Source: Ursus arctos
Taxonomy: Eukaryota; Chordata; Mammalia; Carnivora; Ursidae
DNA length: 64,000 bases
Direction of reading: 5' to 3'
NCBI RefSeq assembly: GCF_023065955.2
Contig: NW_026623008.1
Coordinates: forward strand, 2,733,001 to 2,797,000
Shown here piece by piece: positions 45,871-57,481 of the stretch; the first letter of the stretch is position 1, and the number at the start of each line of letters is the position of its first letter. A program made the position numbers and the translations under genes. Below the pieces are notes generated by a model. It was not told the DNA's origin, ran no database searches, and worked only from the letters and a program-made list of their open reading frames with translations.

Positions 45871-47039
45871 GACCCAGACCTCAAGGGGCCTTTTCAGTTC
45901 ATCAGAGCAAGGGAGTCTCTGTGTTAGGGTCTCTATGGTGTTAGGGTCACCATGGCTCTTGAAGGACTTGACCTGTTTGCTTCCTGTCCATCATCTCAGA
46001 CTCAAGGGGACCCATAGACAGTGAAATCTGAGAGCTGATTCATCACTGTTATAGATAAGCAAGTTAGAAAAGGGGAAGAAAAAGACAGTTGTCACCGTCA
46101 GCAAATTCCTGTGTCTGGTGAGAGATCTCATTTGTGCCACCGGGGGCGTTCCCCCTGGGAAATGGTACCGGTGAACGGAGGGCATTGTCGGAGCCTGTCT
46201 CCCACTTCTGGACGGACACTGGGGTGAAGCATATACCGAGCAGCTGCTGGTTCTGGAATGCCCCCTAATTAGTGGCATGACGGAGACCCCCGTGGCTCAT
46301 CTGCTCGTCTCTTAAATTATCCCCGTGGGTAAGTTGGGAATTTGTTAAGTCTTGACATCTTTTCCTATCTGCTTGGCCAAGAGTTTTATAAAGTGAAGTT
46401 TTGTGGCTTTAAAAATGTGCGGGGACATCTGTCCCACGGCCATGACTGGGCGAGCGTCACAAGGATGCAGACGTACAATGGGAAGCAGAGGTCTTGCCTT
46501 CTCCAGAAAGCCCTGATCTCAGCTGTCTGTTGACTCTTCTCTACTCCCAGGGAGGCAGAGCCTGACGTGGGAAGTCAGGGTCCGCATTGGGTTGGGATGT
46601 TCCATGGGGTTCACCCAACCGAGGGGCCAAGAGCAAGGCTCACAGGGAGGAGCCACGGAGAGCTGTCCAGGTTCATCACGTGCTACCCACATCACACAGG
46701 GGCCACTTCAACCTGGCACCCGCAGCGTCTCCGTATTTGAAACCAGGGTAATGACACCCAGTCTCTGGGATTGTCATGGAGACAGTGAGTGGATGAGCCC
46801 AGCCCGCTGTTTGCCACGAGGAAGTTCTCAGCGATGGAAGTTGCAACACCCCTCCCACCACGAGGTAGCGTTTCTGAAAGTGGGCGTTAATAGGCATAAC
46901 GCAAAACTGGTGTCTCGTGTCCAACGAAGGCTGGAAATAGCAAGTGAACGTTACGTAGGCTTCTTTACCGTGGGACTTCTCGGAACGCTAACGTGCTTAT
47001 GTAAATCAGGGCTCTCCGAGAGAGAGGTAGTGGGCAGTG
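45871..47039. other. Unassigned sequence; CTCF-like word at 46137
   Basis: No gene. The word ccaccgggggcg at 46137-46148 resembles the CTCF core. This is weak evidence alone. Confidence 0.3.
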
Positions 47040-47710
47040 CTTGCCAAACTTAATTCATCTCACACCTAATCATTATGCTCATATGTATGCAGAACTCTAT
47101 GTGCGGTGTCCAGGATCACGCAGGAATAAGACAAAGTGTGCTGTTCTGCAGGTCTCGTGGTAGTGAGCAGGTGTGAAGGAGCAAGGGGGGGAGAGCAGGA
47201 GGGGGAAGGGAAGGAGGAAAGTGCACGTGAGCGAAAGAAGAGGCGCAGAGATTGGAAAAGATGGAGTGACCGGTGGGCTCCTTCAGATCGGAGCATCAGG
47301 GCAGGACTCCGAGGGGATTTAGGTTGAGGGCTCAGTGACAAAGGTATGACTAAGGGACAATTGGGACAAAGGACATTCCAGGTAGAGGGAGAGGCTAGTG
47401 CAAATGTCCTTCAATGGGAAGGAGTATGATACATTCAAGGAAAAGAAAAAAAGCTCTGCACAGCGGGAGTGGAGCAGCTGACGGGCAGAGCAGTCTGAGA
47501 TGGGGTCAGAAAGGCAGGGAGGACCCAGCCGTGAAGCCTGAGACTGCGGTTCTGAAAGGACCGCTCTGGATGGGCTCTTGTGAACAATACACCAGGAGGC
47601 AAGGTGAGAGCGGAGAAGCTGTCGGGAGGCCATTACCGAAATCCAGGCGGGGGGCGACAGGGGCAGAGGAACAGTAAGGCGGCTGACAAAGAGGGGGCGT
47701 TCCAGATCTG
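47040..47710 (-). mobile_element. L2 LINE, minus strand, left half of a split copy
   Basis: Reverse of an L2 3' region: gacattccaggtagagggag, aggctagtgcaaatgtcctt, gaaaggaccgctctggatgg, ccattaccgaaatccaggcg. The matching continuation resumes at 49655, so the L2 was split by later insertions. Confidence 0.75.
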
Positions 47711-47714
47711 TGTG

Positions 47715-49000
47715 ATTCTTCCTTCAAGTCAACATTTTATGCTTAAATGTGTACTCGTATGGAAAGTGTGCAAACTGTAAGCTCACACAGCTTGAAGGAT
47801 TATTACGAGCTGAAATGCTCGTGTGCTTACCACTCGGGTCTGGAAGTTCTCCCCAGCACACCCTCCCGTCACCAACCCCACCATCCACTTCCCGAGGGCA
47901 ACCAGGACCTGAGCTCTGAAGCTGGGGAGTGGTCTGCGTGTTTCTGAATTTACACAATGGAAGCCTACGCCATGCACTCTGCTCCTGTCCGACATCGAGC
48001 AGGGTTCCTCCCGTGTTGTCGATTCCGACAAGAGTTCATGCATTTTGTCGCTTCCGGTGTTCCAACGCACCGCGTGCGTTCATGGGTTCTGCAGCTGACG
48101 GTCATTTCGGCTGTCACGAGGAAAGCGGTGACAACATTCTGTTAGGCAGTTCTGCTGTGTTCACCTAGGAGCGAAGCGGCCGTCTCTCAGGCTGTGCGTG
48201 GATTCAACATCGGTGCGTACTCTCAAACCCGTCTCCAAAGCGCTTGTACTGCCTTCCAACCAACAAGGCAAGAGGGTGTCTTTCTACTCACGACCGTCAG
48301 GCCTTTTTTTTTTATAAAGATTTTTTTTTTTTAATTTATATATTTGACAGAGATAGACAGCCAGCGAGAGAGGGAACAGAAGCTGGGGCAGTGGGAGAGG
48401 AAGAAGCAGGCTCCCAGAGGAGGAGCCCGATGTGGGACTCGATCCCGGAACAGCCGGGATCACGCCCTGAGCCGAAGGCAGACGCCTAACAACTGCTCTA
48501 CCCAGGCGCCCCCCCGTCAGGCCTTTTAACCTCACTTTTTTCTGCTTAGCCTGTAGTGGTCTCCCCTTGTGACTTTAATTTTCATTCCCTTGGTGATTAA
48601 TAAGGTCAAGCATCTTTTCATGTTTAATGGACCGATCTGGATATCCCCATCTGCAAAGTGCCTATTTAAACCTTTTGCCCATTTTCCATTGCATTCCTCT
48701 GTCTAAGTGCTTAATTTGTGAATGTTTATTTTTAAGTCCCAGAATTGCCTTTTGATTTATTTTTATAGCTTCCAGTTTGCTGCCAAAATTCTACGTCTTG
48801 TTCTTAAATTTCCTGATCATATTAATCACAGGTACTTGAAGGTCTGAGTCTGAAATCACCACATCTGGGGATCGCTGTGTTTGTTTCTATTGTCTGTGTT
48901 TCTCTTGGTTTTCATTGGATTCTTGCATTTTTTCAAGCTATAGGACATCGAGAGCCAGATGGGTTTAGCAGGGCCTCTCATGATTGGAGGGTCCTGGATT
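47715..49000 (-). mobile_element. Old L1M/HAL1-type insertion into the L2
   Basis: Plus-strand text is reverse L1: cacttcccgagggcaaccag, gaatttacacaatggaagcc, gactttaattttcattccct, ggtcaagcatcttttcatgt, accttttgcccattttccat. A reverse L1/HAL1-like stretch follows (tcttgttcttaaatttcctg, ggtctgagtctgaaatcacc, gtttgtttctattgtctgtg). It lies between the two halves of the L2 and contains a SINE. Confidence 0.7.
48308..48513 (-). mobile_element. Can-SINE, ursid-type, inside L1M
   Basis: Target duplication ccgtcaggcctttt, perfect over 14 bp (48294-48307 and 48514-48527). Body: gacagccagcgagagaggga, gtgggagaggaagaagcagg, ccacccaggcgcccc-like head at the right (here tacccaggcgcccc). Reverse orientation. 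Confidence 0.98.
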
Positions 49001-49654
49001 TCCATTTTATCTCCATGTGAATCTATCAAGATCTGTGCTGAGCCCCTCAGCTTCCCAGCCAGCACTTCCTCTCTGGTTTTCAGCCTCAGGACTTGTGCTA
49101 ATAAATCACCAAATGCCTTCATAGAAAATGCCGTCCTGCCCTAAGTCCTATTCTCTCTGGAGTGTGGGTTTGAAGTTTGTTTTATGGTTCTGTTGTCGCT
49201 GTTGCTATCCTGCTCCCTCTTTTTCCCCTCCTCTTTGGGGGCGTGGGTGATTAGTCTATTTCTGGTCTGTCCTCATTGCCAGGCCACAGCCCTTCCTGTG
49301 TCTTAGTTTGATGCCCACGTGCTCGCTGGGACACATCCTGCTTGACAGCGGAGAGCGTCCCTCGCCCGCCCACCCCTGTGAAAAAGCTCTGCTCGGCTTC
49401 TTAGCCTTCAGCCCCCTTCAATCAAGTCAGCAGGTGCCATGCCAAATTCTTGGCTCTCCTCCCTTAGCCGGCATGTTCCCTGGGATGGTGTTCCCACACG
49501 TCCCTGCTACCTTGATTGCACTCAGATGCCTTCAAACTCATGCTTCATTTAAAGACATTTTTCCCCTGAATTTTCTATACAAAAGAAATTTTCTATATGA
49601 AACTCTTTGTATAGAAATTGTGCTTTACAAAGATCGTCCAAAACAAGCTTCCTA
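49001..49654. other. Unassigned part of the insertion; 12-bp hairpin at 49572-49617
   Basis: Family not recognised. It contains the perfect inverted repeat tttctatacaaa (49572-49583) and tttgtatagaaa (49606-49617), separated by 22 bp. Confidence 0.4.
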
Positions 49655-50550
49655 GTCAGCTGTGGAGCCTGCGGATGTATTTTGAAGGGAGAGTCTGAGA
49701 GGTTGTATGTGGGGTGTGAAAGAAGGAGAGTCTTCTTCAAGGATGACCCCAAAGTCTGCGGCCTCAGAAACCGGCAGGGTGGAAGGGAAATGCTTTGGGG
49801 GAAGTTGAGAGGTTAGAAGTTAAGTCTGGTGTGTTGAATGTGAGATAGCAGATGTTTGAGTAGCAATGTCGATCGAGGCTTTGGGTACGTAACTCTGGAT
49901 TTGGGGGAAGGATTATGGCTGAATGTGAAATGTGCGGCGATGGAGCAGACAGTCAGAGGGATGGATCTGGACTTTCGGAGGAGGTCTTGCCTGCACATGC
50001 AGATACGGAGTCATTGCAGAAACCACGACATTGATCACCTAGGGAGTGAATACACGTGAGACGAGAACCAGGGTCTGAGCTGTTCGGGGCTCCTGCTTCA
50101 AGGAGCTGTGCCGAAGAGGAAGAGCCCAGTGGAAATGAGAAGGGACAACCATTCATGTAGGCTATAAAACCAGGAGCATGTGCTGTGTCAGAAGCCACAA
50201 GAAGAAAACGAGCAATGAAACAAGAGAAATAATCAATCTTTACAAAGGCCAGCATCAAACCGGAAGAGTGTGTAGCTGATTTCCGGGACCCTCCAACATC
50301 TGGGGTCAATCGAAGAGTGAAGAACGGACAGAGAAGACTATGGAAGAACTTCCCATGAGATAGGAGAAAACCCAGAACGGTGCGGGATCATGAACGTCAG
50401 GAAGAGACGGATTTCAAATAAGATAAAGGGATGGAAGCCACTGTTGTTTTTGGCAATATGGATGTCACTGCTGACCTTCACAAGAATGGGTTCTGTAGGA
50501 TGGTGGGGACTGATGCCCAAGACAGGGGCTTGAGGAAAGAGTGGTAAAGA
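49655..50550 (-). mobile_element. L2 LINE, minus strand, right half of a split copy
   Basis: Continues the L2 of 47040: gcggatgtattttgaaggga, gttgtatgtggggtgtgaaa, caaggatgaccccaaagtct, tggtgtgttgaatgtgagat, gatcacctagggagtgaata, agaaccagggtctgagctgt, cttcacaagaatgggttctg. Together the halves give over 1.5 kb of L2, the longest in the window. Coding is destroyed. Confidence 0.75.
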
Positions 50551-50551
50551 T

Positions 50552-50591
50552 TGTATTAATCAGGGCTCTCCAGAGACACAGAGCCAATAGG

Positions 50592-50635
<44 letters not shown>

Positions 50636-51007
50636 TGAGAGAGAGAGAGAAATTTATTTTGAGGGATTGGCTCACATGATTATAAGGTCTGGCAAGTCCA
50701 AAATGTACAGGGCAGGCCAGCGAGCTGGAGACCCAGGGAGGAGCGATGCTGCACTTCAAGTCCAAAAGCAGTCTGGAGGCAGAACTCTATCCCTTGGTGG
50801 AACCTCAGTCTTTTGGTGAAGGCCTTCAACTGATTAGACAGGGGCCACCCACACTATGGAGGGTAATCTGCTTTGTTCAATGTCTAATGATTTAAATGTT
50901 AATCCCCTCCAATAGAAAATGACTTCATAGAAGCATCTAGAATAGTGTTTGACCAAATACCTAAGTACCGTGCCCTAGCCAAGTTGACACACCAATTAAC
51001 CATCACA
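50552..51007 (-). mobile_element. LTR-like repeat, copy 5 of 6, full length
   Basis: Complete reverse copy: it begins tgtattaatcagggctctcc and ends caccaattaaccatcaca. Between lie ggattggctcacatgattat, aggccttcaactgattagac and aagcatctagaatagtgttt. Ends are TG and CA and the total is 456 bp, which supports an LTR nature. It abuts the L2 at 50550. Confidence 0.85.
50593..50632 (+). repeat. (TG)n microsatellite
   Basis: About 20 TG units followed by a GA run, expanded within the LTR-like element at the same position as the TCTA array in the 14.7-kb copy. Confidence 0.98.
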
Positions 51008-54000
51008 GAGGTAAGAGAACAGCCAGCATCTCCCTACAAACAACCTAGAGCTGGGGAAGGGGGGTGGGCAGGTGGAACCTGAACATGGTTTTGTTTGCTT
51101 ACCGGCATCTCCTACAGAGGAGCAGGGCCTTTCCATTCTCCAACAGGTTTCCCGTGGGTTGGCTGTCACACTCCTAGACAAGGGATGGGTGGATTCTGGG
51201 GGACGGTCAGCAGCATTGTTAGGGTAAGTGGTGACGGTACAGCACACTGGATCAGTCTACACCGCGTGGAAAGGGGCAGCCCTGACAACTTCCCAAACAG
51301 ACATAGCACCGTAGGGAGCTCAGCCTCACTTTCAATATCACCCTCTCGCTGAATATGTTGGCAGATATTTATTGCAAGAAAAGTTTGGAGGGGGGATAAA
51401 AGCAATTCAAACATCAGCTCCCTACTCAGTGGCAGACTCCCGGAAAGAAGCACCAAGTTTTGACTAGACTAAAAAATAGTGAGTAGCTGACCTCAGGCCT
51501 CAAGGCCCTCCGTGCTGATTTCCTTATTAACGACACAGATGTCCTTGGCCTCAGTTGTGTCATTCAGGAATGTATGTTTCCGTTTGCAGGAAGGGTGTCT
51601 CCTGCAGCTCCCCTCCGGTAGCGGCCACGGCTCTTGCCTGCAAGCCGCAGAAGCGAGTATTGTGATTGTTTCAGCAGAAAGGGGTTTGCTCAAAGGGGAC
51701 TGAGCAGCTCACGGAATTACTGAGAAGTGGGGAAGCAGGCTCAGCACTCTGGAGCCAAGGAGAACACACGTGTTCATGCCGCGGAGTCTCCGGAAATGCA
51801 CCTGGCATTGGCCCCTAGCTGCTGAAGTTTGCAGAATCCACGAGCATGAGATGCTGGACCCTGGAGCCACAGGCACCATACAGGTGGGGCCCCAGGAAAG
51901 TTCTGGCAACCCCCTCCTCCCACAGACGACCCCCCTGTCTCTACCCCGTGTCCCCAGCTCCTCACTCCTCTCTGTGTCTGCGTACGTGCACGTGGTTGGT
52001 AGGCTCCAGGTCATGCAATCAGGACATAAGGAAGGTTAAACTGTGAGTGTCTGCCTTTGTCTGCCTCTGGATGAAAGCGGGTCTGCCTGGGTGTTGGAAA
52101 GCCTGGAGTGTGTGTTAAATTAGGACTATGCCCATTACGACTTGCTGAATAAGAGGCACGAGCCGCCCATGTGGGGCTGGCAGGTGGCCCCCTTGGCCGC
52201 AGAGCTCCCACTTGGGGGGAGTGATTGATTGAAGGCAGAGTTCCAGCACACCCACACAGGGGACGTAAAGTCACAAGGGTTGTTTCTTACAAGTCCCAAA
52301 GCAGAGGCTCAATGAGCAGGAGGAGGGACGGTCCTCCACCCCGGTCATGAGCGAGCAGGAGAGAAAGAGCAAGCAGGCTGGCAAGCACCCAGAGGTCATT
52401 TCTAAAAGCGCCCTGGGAAAAGCAAGGTGGAAACTTGCGTCAGGAATCCTAAGCTCAGGTCCTAAAGGCTCAGACTGTGGTGTGAGCAGGGTAGTCACAC
52501 CCTAAAATGCCCAGGCGGCAGCTCAGAAGGGCTGCTGTGTCATTGCGGCCTCCCACCGACACCGTAATGGGAAAGTCCCACGCACAGAAAGGAAGTTCGG
52601 AAGCTTGGCAGCAGGGAAAAGGCTGCGTCCACGGCAGAGCCCCCGTCGGCTGCTCGACGTCAAGGCGTACCCTTCCTCCCACCCCTGAGACTCTGAAACA
52701 TCCAAACATCGTCCTCTGGCACAAGAGAAAACTCACCCCCTTTAAAAAGAAAAAGAGGGCGACTCCGGGGCCTGTCGGTCACTGCATTCACCTCCAAGTT
52801 CGATCACGCTCTCATCTGGGTACCCCGTACCTGTGGTCTAAACCGCAAAAACATCACCCCCGACAGACCCTGCAGATAACGCGTGAATGAAAGATACGAA
52901 GAAGAAAATTATTAAAACAGACAAAAAAACGCATCGTGAAACCTATACTCATGGGTCAGGAAGTGAGAAGACAGGGGTGTGTGCCGGGTCCTCACGCCTG
53001 CGATTCGTGACGGACGAGATGGTCGCTTCTATCTGCGAGCCCCTCTCCCGCCACCCATTCCCGCTGCCCTCAGCCTGCGTCCGGCGGCTCAGGCGCTCTT
53101 CTGGCGCCGCGGTCCAGCCCTTCCTTCCCAGGGGTGTGAGCCCTCGTGGAGCTCTCGTGGACCATTACCGCTAGGCTCGGGGGTCCGAGGAGGCACTCAG
53201 GGGCTCCCCTGAATTCCCCAGGCCGCCCTCTCTCCACTGCTTATCAGCCGCTTCTTTCCCCTTCGTCGCCCATGTCTGTCACTTGAGCCAACCTCACCGT
53301 ATGTTTTTAAATTTTCCACCTGGTGGCTTGAGGATCACAAAATATTCTCCCGAGCAGTTACGTTGCTTCCTCTTGGTCCCTCCTACAGCCGTGGCTCTCA
53401 CTTCACAGACCAGTAAGACAATGTGGGAATTGTGTTCCCTGATGTGTTTCTTCTAATGGCGCACCTGGAAGCGGGATTGAGTCAAGGGTCCTCTGGGCAT
53501 CCAGGGTGGGATTGGGGTGACTCTCCCTGCATCACCTGATCCCTATACCCACCCATGATGAGTGCGAGCTTGGTGCGTAAGGGCTGAGCGCTTCCCTTCT
53601 TCAATGCACAGTTGACCTGTTAAAAGGCTGCTGGCCGTTTTTGGAGGAAACCAGGAGAAACAGTCCTAGTTCTTATTTGCGAGATGACGCCTGGGTGCAT
53701 TCTCAAGTGTGTGTACCTGGGTCTTCATTCAAGAGGTCCTGGGCCTGTGGACTGGCTCGGGTCAGGGGATTGGGTGAGGGGCTGAGACCATCGTGACGGC
53801 CCAGCCCTGGTTGTGTTCCTCTGGTCCTCGGCGCCGTCTCAGCAGCTACCTCCAGGGGCTTACGTACAGCAGACTGTTCCAACGCCTGATTTCATGCCTG
53901 TGATGTCACCATGTCCACTGGACCCCTGCCACCCGGGACCCTGGAATTCCTATTCAAATCAGAAAGCCCAGCGCGGCTGCAGCGTCTCTGCCTCTCCACA

Positions 54001-54041
54001 TCTCCAGCCCAAAGAAACTCCCACTGCACGTCTTTTTATTT
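51008..54041. other. Unassigned sequence containing a CpG-dense patch
   Basis: No recognised transposon for about 3 kb and no supported exon. The CpG patch at 52985-53187 is listed separately. Confidence 0.35.
52985..53187. promoter_or_regulatory. Small CpG-dense patch, possible orphan CpG island
   Basis: I count 22 CpGs in about 203 bp (8, 6, 5 and 3 in successive 60-bp lines), close to the expected number for its base composition, whereas the flanks are depleted. It contains gtccggcggctcaggcgctc and tctggcgccgcggtccagcc. No TATA box or convincing first exon is seen; plus-strand frames crossing it (52887-53174 and 52979-53212) have no recognised domain. Could be an orphan CpG island, an alternative promoter or an exon of an unrecognised gene. 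Confidence 0.5.
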
Positions 54042-54052
54042 TATTTTAGTTT

Positions 54053-54252
54053 TTTTTTTTAAGATTTTTAAAATTTATTTATTCTACAGAGTTAGAGACA
54101 GCCAGCGAGAGAGGGAACACAAGCAGGGGGAGTGGGAGAGGAAGAAGCAGGCTCATAGCGGAGGAGCCTGACGTGGGGCTCGATCCCATAACGCCGGGAT
54201 CACGCCCTGAGCCGAAGGCAGACGCTTAACCTCTGTGCCACCCAGGCGCCCC
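54053..54252 (-). mobile_element. Can-SINE, ursid-type, in the tail of an L1
   Basis: Flanked by tattttagttt on both sides (54042-54052 and 54253-54263), a perfect 11-bp duplication. Body: gacagccagcgagagaggga, acacaagcagggggagtggg; head end gccacccaggcgcccc. It sits in the T-rich end of the minus-strand L1 that follows. Confidence 0.97.
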
Positions 54253-54263
54253 TATTTTAGTTT

Positions 54264-54500
54264 AGTTTTTTATTTAAATTCAATTAGCCAACTTACAGTA
54301 CATCATTAGTTTCAGATGTAGTGTTCAATAATTTCTCAGTTTCGTATAACACCCAGTGCTCATCACATCACGTGCCCTCCTTCATGCCCATCCCCCAGTG
54401 ACCCCCCCACCCCTCCCCTCCAGTCGCCCTCAGCTTGCTTCCTGGTTAAGAGTCTCTCAGGGCTTGTCTCCCTCTCTGATGACTTCCCGTTCACACCGTT
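54264..54500 (-). mobile_element. Carnivore L1 3'UTR fragment
   Basis: Reverse 3'UTR: aattcaattagccaacttac, agtttcagatgtagtgttca, catcacatcacgtgccctcc, ttgtctccctctctgatgac. Same subfamily region as 22545-22815. Truncated before ORF2. Confidence 0.9.
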
Positions 54501-55839
54501 CAGTTCTTTTAGATTCAGCTCTACCATCTGCAGGATATTTCTCTGCTTCGGTGAAGGCAGTGCTCCCAGCCCTCCTGCAGAACATAATTAAGGAGTCAGA
54601 GAGGGGGTGATAAACGCACTCCAGTATTTTAATCTTCCTCATCTTGGATTCCTTCCTCTGCAGTAATCACAAGAAGGTTGGCACCCCAACTTCATTAGTG
54701 TGAGCTTCTGGTGAAATGTTGGGTCCAGGCTTCATTCAACCAACTCAGCAAATCATCAGAACTATTTCCAGAGGTTAGACCTAGCACACTGCAGTCAAAT
54801 CTCTGATACCTGCACCCATATTAGGACCAAAACCAAAAAATCAGCCTGTTCAGGATTGCATTTTTCCCTGCTTGGACTGATACTTCCCCTCACCCCCAGA
54901 TGTAATCCCTGTCCTTAATTGTGTGGTTATCAATTGTTTACTATTCTTTAGATATTTCCCATGTTTTAAAATCCCCAGGCAATATAGTTAAAATCACCCA
55001 ACAACATGTGGAATATTTGTACGCCTTCCGCCTGACATACCATCCGGTCCATGCTTTACGTCTTTCGGTGGGTCTTGGTGTCATTAATCTAGATTAGGCA
55101 GGCAACATATTTTTTCTGATGTGAATGAATAAAATCTTACAATTCTTTTGGTATTGTAGCTTGTCGCTGGTCCCACCACGGATGCCCTGGAGTGAAAGCT
55201 TGGGGAACGGAGTGGGTGCACGTAGGCGTGGCTTCTCTCAGCGGTCCTCAGGCAGAGTCATGGCGGCATCTTCAAGCACGGTATGCACCTGTTCAGAGAG
55301 GGGAGGGGGGTGCTTGCGCTGGCAAGGAGTCCAGTGGGGTTCAGTGGTCCAGGCCCTAGGAGTCATCAGGTTTCCCTCCTGTATCTCTGTTCCCGTGTCA
55401 TACATTACCATCCGCTCTTGACTCCAGTAGGGACACCACGGCTGAACGCGGTTTGCTTCCGTGGGCACTCGCGGAGTCTCTAGTACTGGACATCACCAGT
55501 AGCATCGCCATGGTACCTCTCCCGGAACTTAGGTTTGCTACAAGGGCCACCGCAAAGGGAGTCCTCACACCGTCCTTCCCGTGTACCGTGAGCCCCCAGT
55601 CCTAGGTCAGGTGAGGACATCTGATTGGGGGAGCCTCTGTAGTATGAACATCTGGCACTTCCAACTTTTCTAATGGGAAATAACCCTGCTTCCCATCAAA
55701 ACCCACGAAAGTGGAGAATTTCCCACATAGGAATGGGGTTCAGTTGCAAGGCAGTAAAAAAAAAAAGACAAATAGTTACTACTTAGCAAAATTGAGTATT
55801 CCCTTCACTTGCCAGTAAAAATTCATTTCAAAATTTTAA
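54501..55839. other. Unassigned sequence
   Basis: No element recognised with confidence. About 54715-55150 is A+T-richer and could be an old LTR or LINE piece. A 12-A run lies near 55757. Confidence 0.3.
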
Positions 55840-56438
55840 ATATTTTAAAGACTTATTTTATTTATTTAAAAAAAATTTTTTTATATATTATGTTAGTCAC
55901 CATACAGTACATCCCTGGTTTCTGATGTAAAGTTCGATGATTCATTACTTGCGTGTAACACCCAGTGCACCATGCAATACGTGCCCTCCTTACTACCCAT
56001 CACCAGTCTATCCCATTCCCCCACCCCGCTCCCCTCTGAAGCCCTCAGTTTGTTTCCCAGAGTCCATAGTCTCTCATGGTTCATTCCCCCTTCTGTTTAC
56101 CCCCCCTTCATTCTTCCCTTCCTTCTCCTACCGATCTTCCTATTTCTTATGTTCCATAAATGAGTAAAACCATATGATAATTGTCTCTCTCTGCTTGACT
56201 TATTTCACTTAGCATTATCTCCTCCAGTCCCATCCATGTTGCAGCAAATATTTTATTTATTTTTAGAGAGAGCGAGAGAGAAAGCATGAGCAGGGGGAGA
56301 GGCAGAGAGAGAGAATCTCAAGCAGGCTCCCCGATAAGTGCAGAGCCTGACTCGGGGCTCAATCTCATGACCCCGAGATCATGACCTGAGCCAAAATCAA
56401 GAGTTGGATGCTCAACCGACTGAGCCACCCAGGTGCCA
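55840..56438 (-). mobile_element. Can-SINE split by an L1
   Basis: The SINE head side (56263-56438: gagagagcgagagagaaagc, agcaggctccccgataagtg, gatcatgacctgagcc, gagccacccaggtgcc) and its A/T-rich tail side (55840-55867: ttttaaagacttattttatt) are separated by an L1 at 55868-56249. An older SINE type than the ursid-type copies. Confidence 0.85.
55868..56249 (-). mobile_element. Carnivore L1 3' end inserted into a SINE
   Basis: Reverse L1 3' end: tatattatgttagtcaccat, acagtacatccctggtttct, aacacccagtgcaccatgca, cagtttgtttcccagagtcc, ccatatgataattgtctctc, cttatttcacttagcattat. Flanked by a perfect 13-bp duplication attttatttattt at 55855-55867 and 56250-56262. Severely 5'-truncated; contains only the last codons of ORF2 and the 3'UTR. 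Confidence 0.93.
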
Positions 56439-56544
56439 CAGTTTTAAAAATTTTAATGAAAAAAAGTAAAAAATTAAAATTTAGTGGGAAAATTCTGATT
56501 TGGTCACAGTGGTGATGAGGCCCTTGGAGACCTAGAGGTTCACG

Positions 56545-57060
56545 ATTTTCAACTCAAGCACTTCCTTACTGAGCGTTTACTGCACAGTAAGTACCCCGGC
56601 CAGCCTGGGAATGTAGTGATAACTAAGTCAGACATTGTCCCAAGTCCACTAGATGACTCTTTAGTGCGGGAACACACATGACAAGTAAAGAACATAAAAA
56701 CAAAAAAAAATTGAGAATGTCACAAGAACAATGAAGAAAAAGGACATAGTGCTATGAGACTAGTATCACAGAAATAGGAGCTTGCCTGGGGCTCAGCACC
56801 CAGCAATCTGTGGGAGAAGGTTGGAGACAGAGGGTAATGGCCCACCGAGGGGACAAGATGTCTCTATGCCCTGAAGGTAAGAAGAAGTTCCGTAGCTCTT
56901 GGAAAAATCGGACTTGAGTATTGAAAGCGTAGTGAGCAAGGTGGAGAGACACGAAGCAGGGCCGGGGCTGGAGCTCGGATCTCAGATACAACACAAGGGA
57001 ACATTCTTCGCATGGTTTCTTGGAGGCTTTGGAGTGCAAGCCTGAGCAGAATCCAAGTCA
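56545..57060 (-). mobile_element. L2 LINE 3'-region fragment
   Basis: Reverse L2 tail: cttactgagcgtttactgca, gggaatgtagtgataactaa, acacatgacaagtaaagaac, gaagaaaaaggacatagtgc, gtgagcaaggtggagagaca. Decayed. Confidence 0.6.
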
Positions 57061-57481
57061 CCAGCTCCCATCCTCCAGCCAGACTTCGTGATCCAGCTGT
57101 AAGCCCAGGCGTGATTAGACTTAAACTTCAGGGGAGGAAAGTCTCCTGGCTGTCAGAGGAGGAGGGGCTGTGGAAGTAACTGTGAAGACCCCAGGACACA
57201 CTGTGGCAGTCAGAGCAAGAGACGGGCGGGGGGAGACCATCCACGGGTGGCAGCGGGAGGACCGCGGCAGGACCTCCCAGAGGCAGAACTGAGTGGATCA
57301 CCCTGCAGTCACAATGCATTCCCAAATATCGGAAGACGAGGAAAGTGCCTAAGCTAAAATATAAAAATATAAGTCATCTTTCAAACCAAAGGGTTCCTTT
57401 CTGGGACATATAAAATAACCTGGTTTGGGGTGTTTTTCACCCATCCTCCCCTCACTTTTTTCAGACCCATTTCTTAGGACT
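57061..57481. other. Unassigned sequence
   Basis: Nothing recognised. Confidence 0.3.

Noticed and set aside
46137..46148. CTCF-like core word ccaccgggggcg
   Set aside because: A single short match is expected by chance and no convergent partner is evident; noted only in the feature text.
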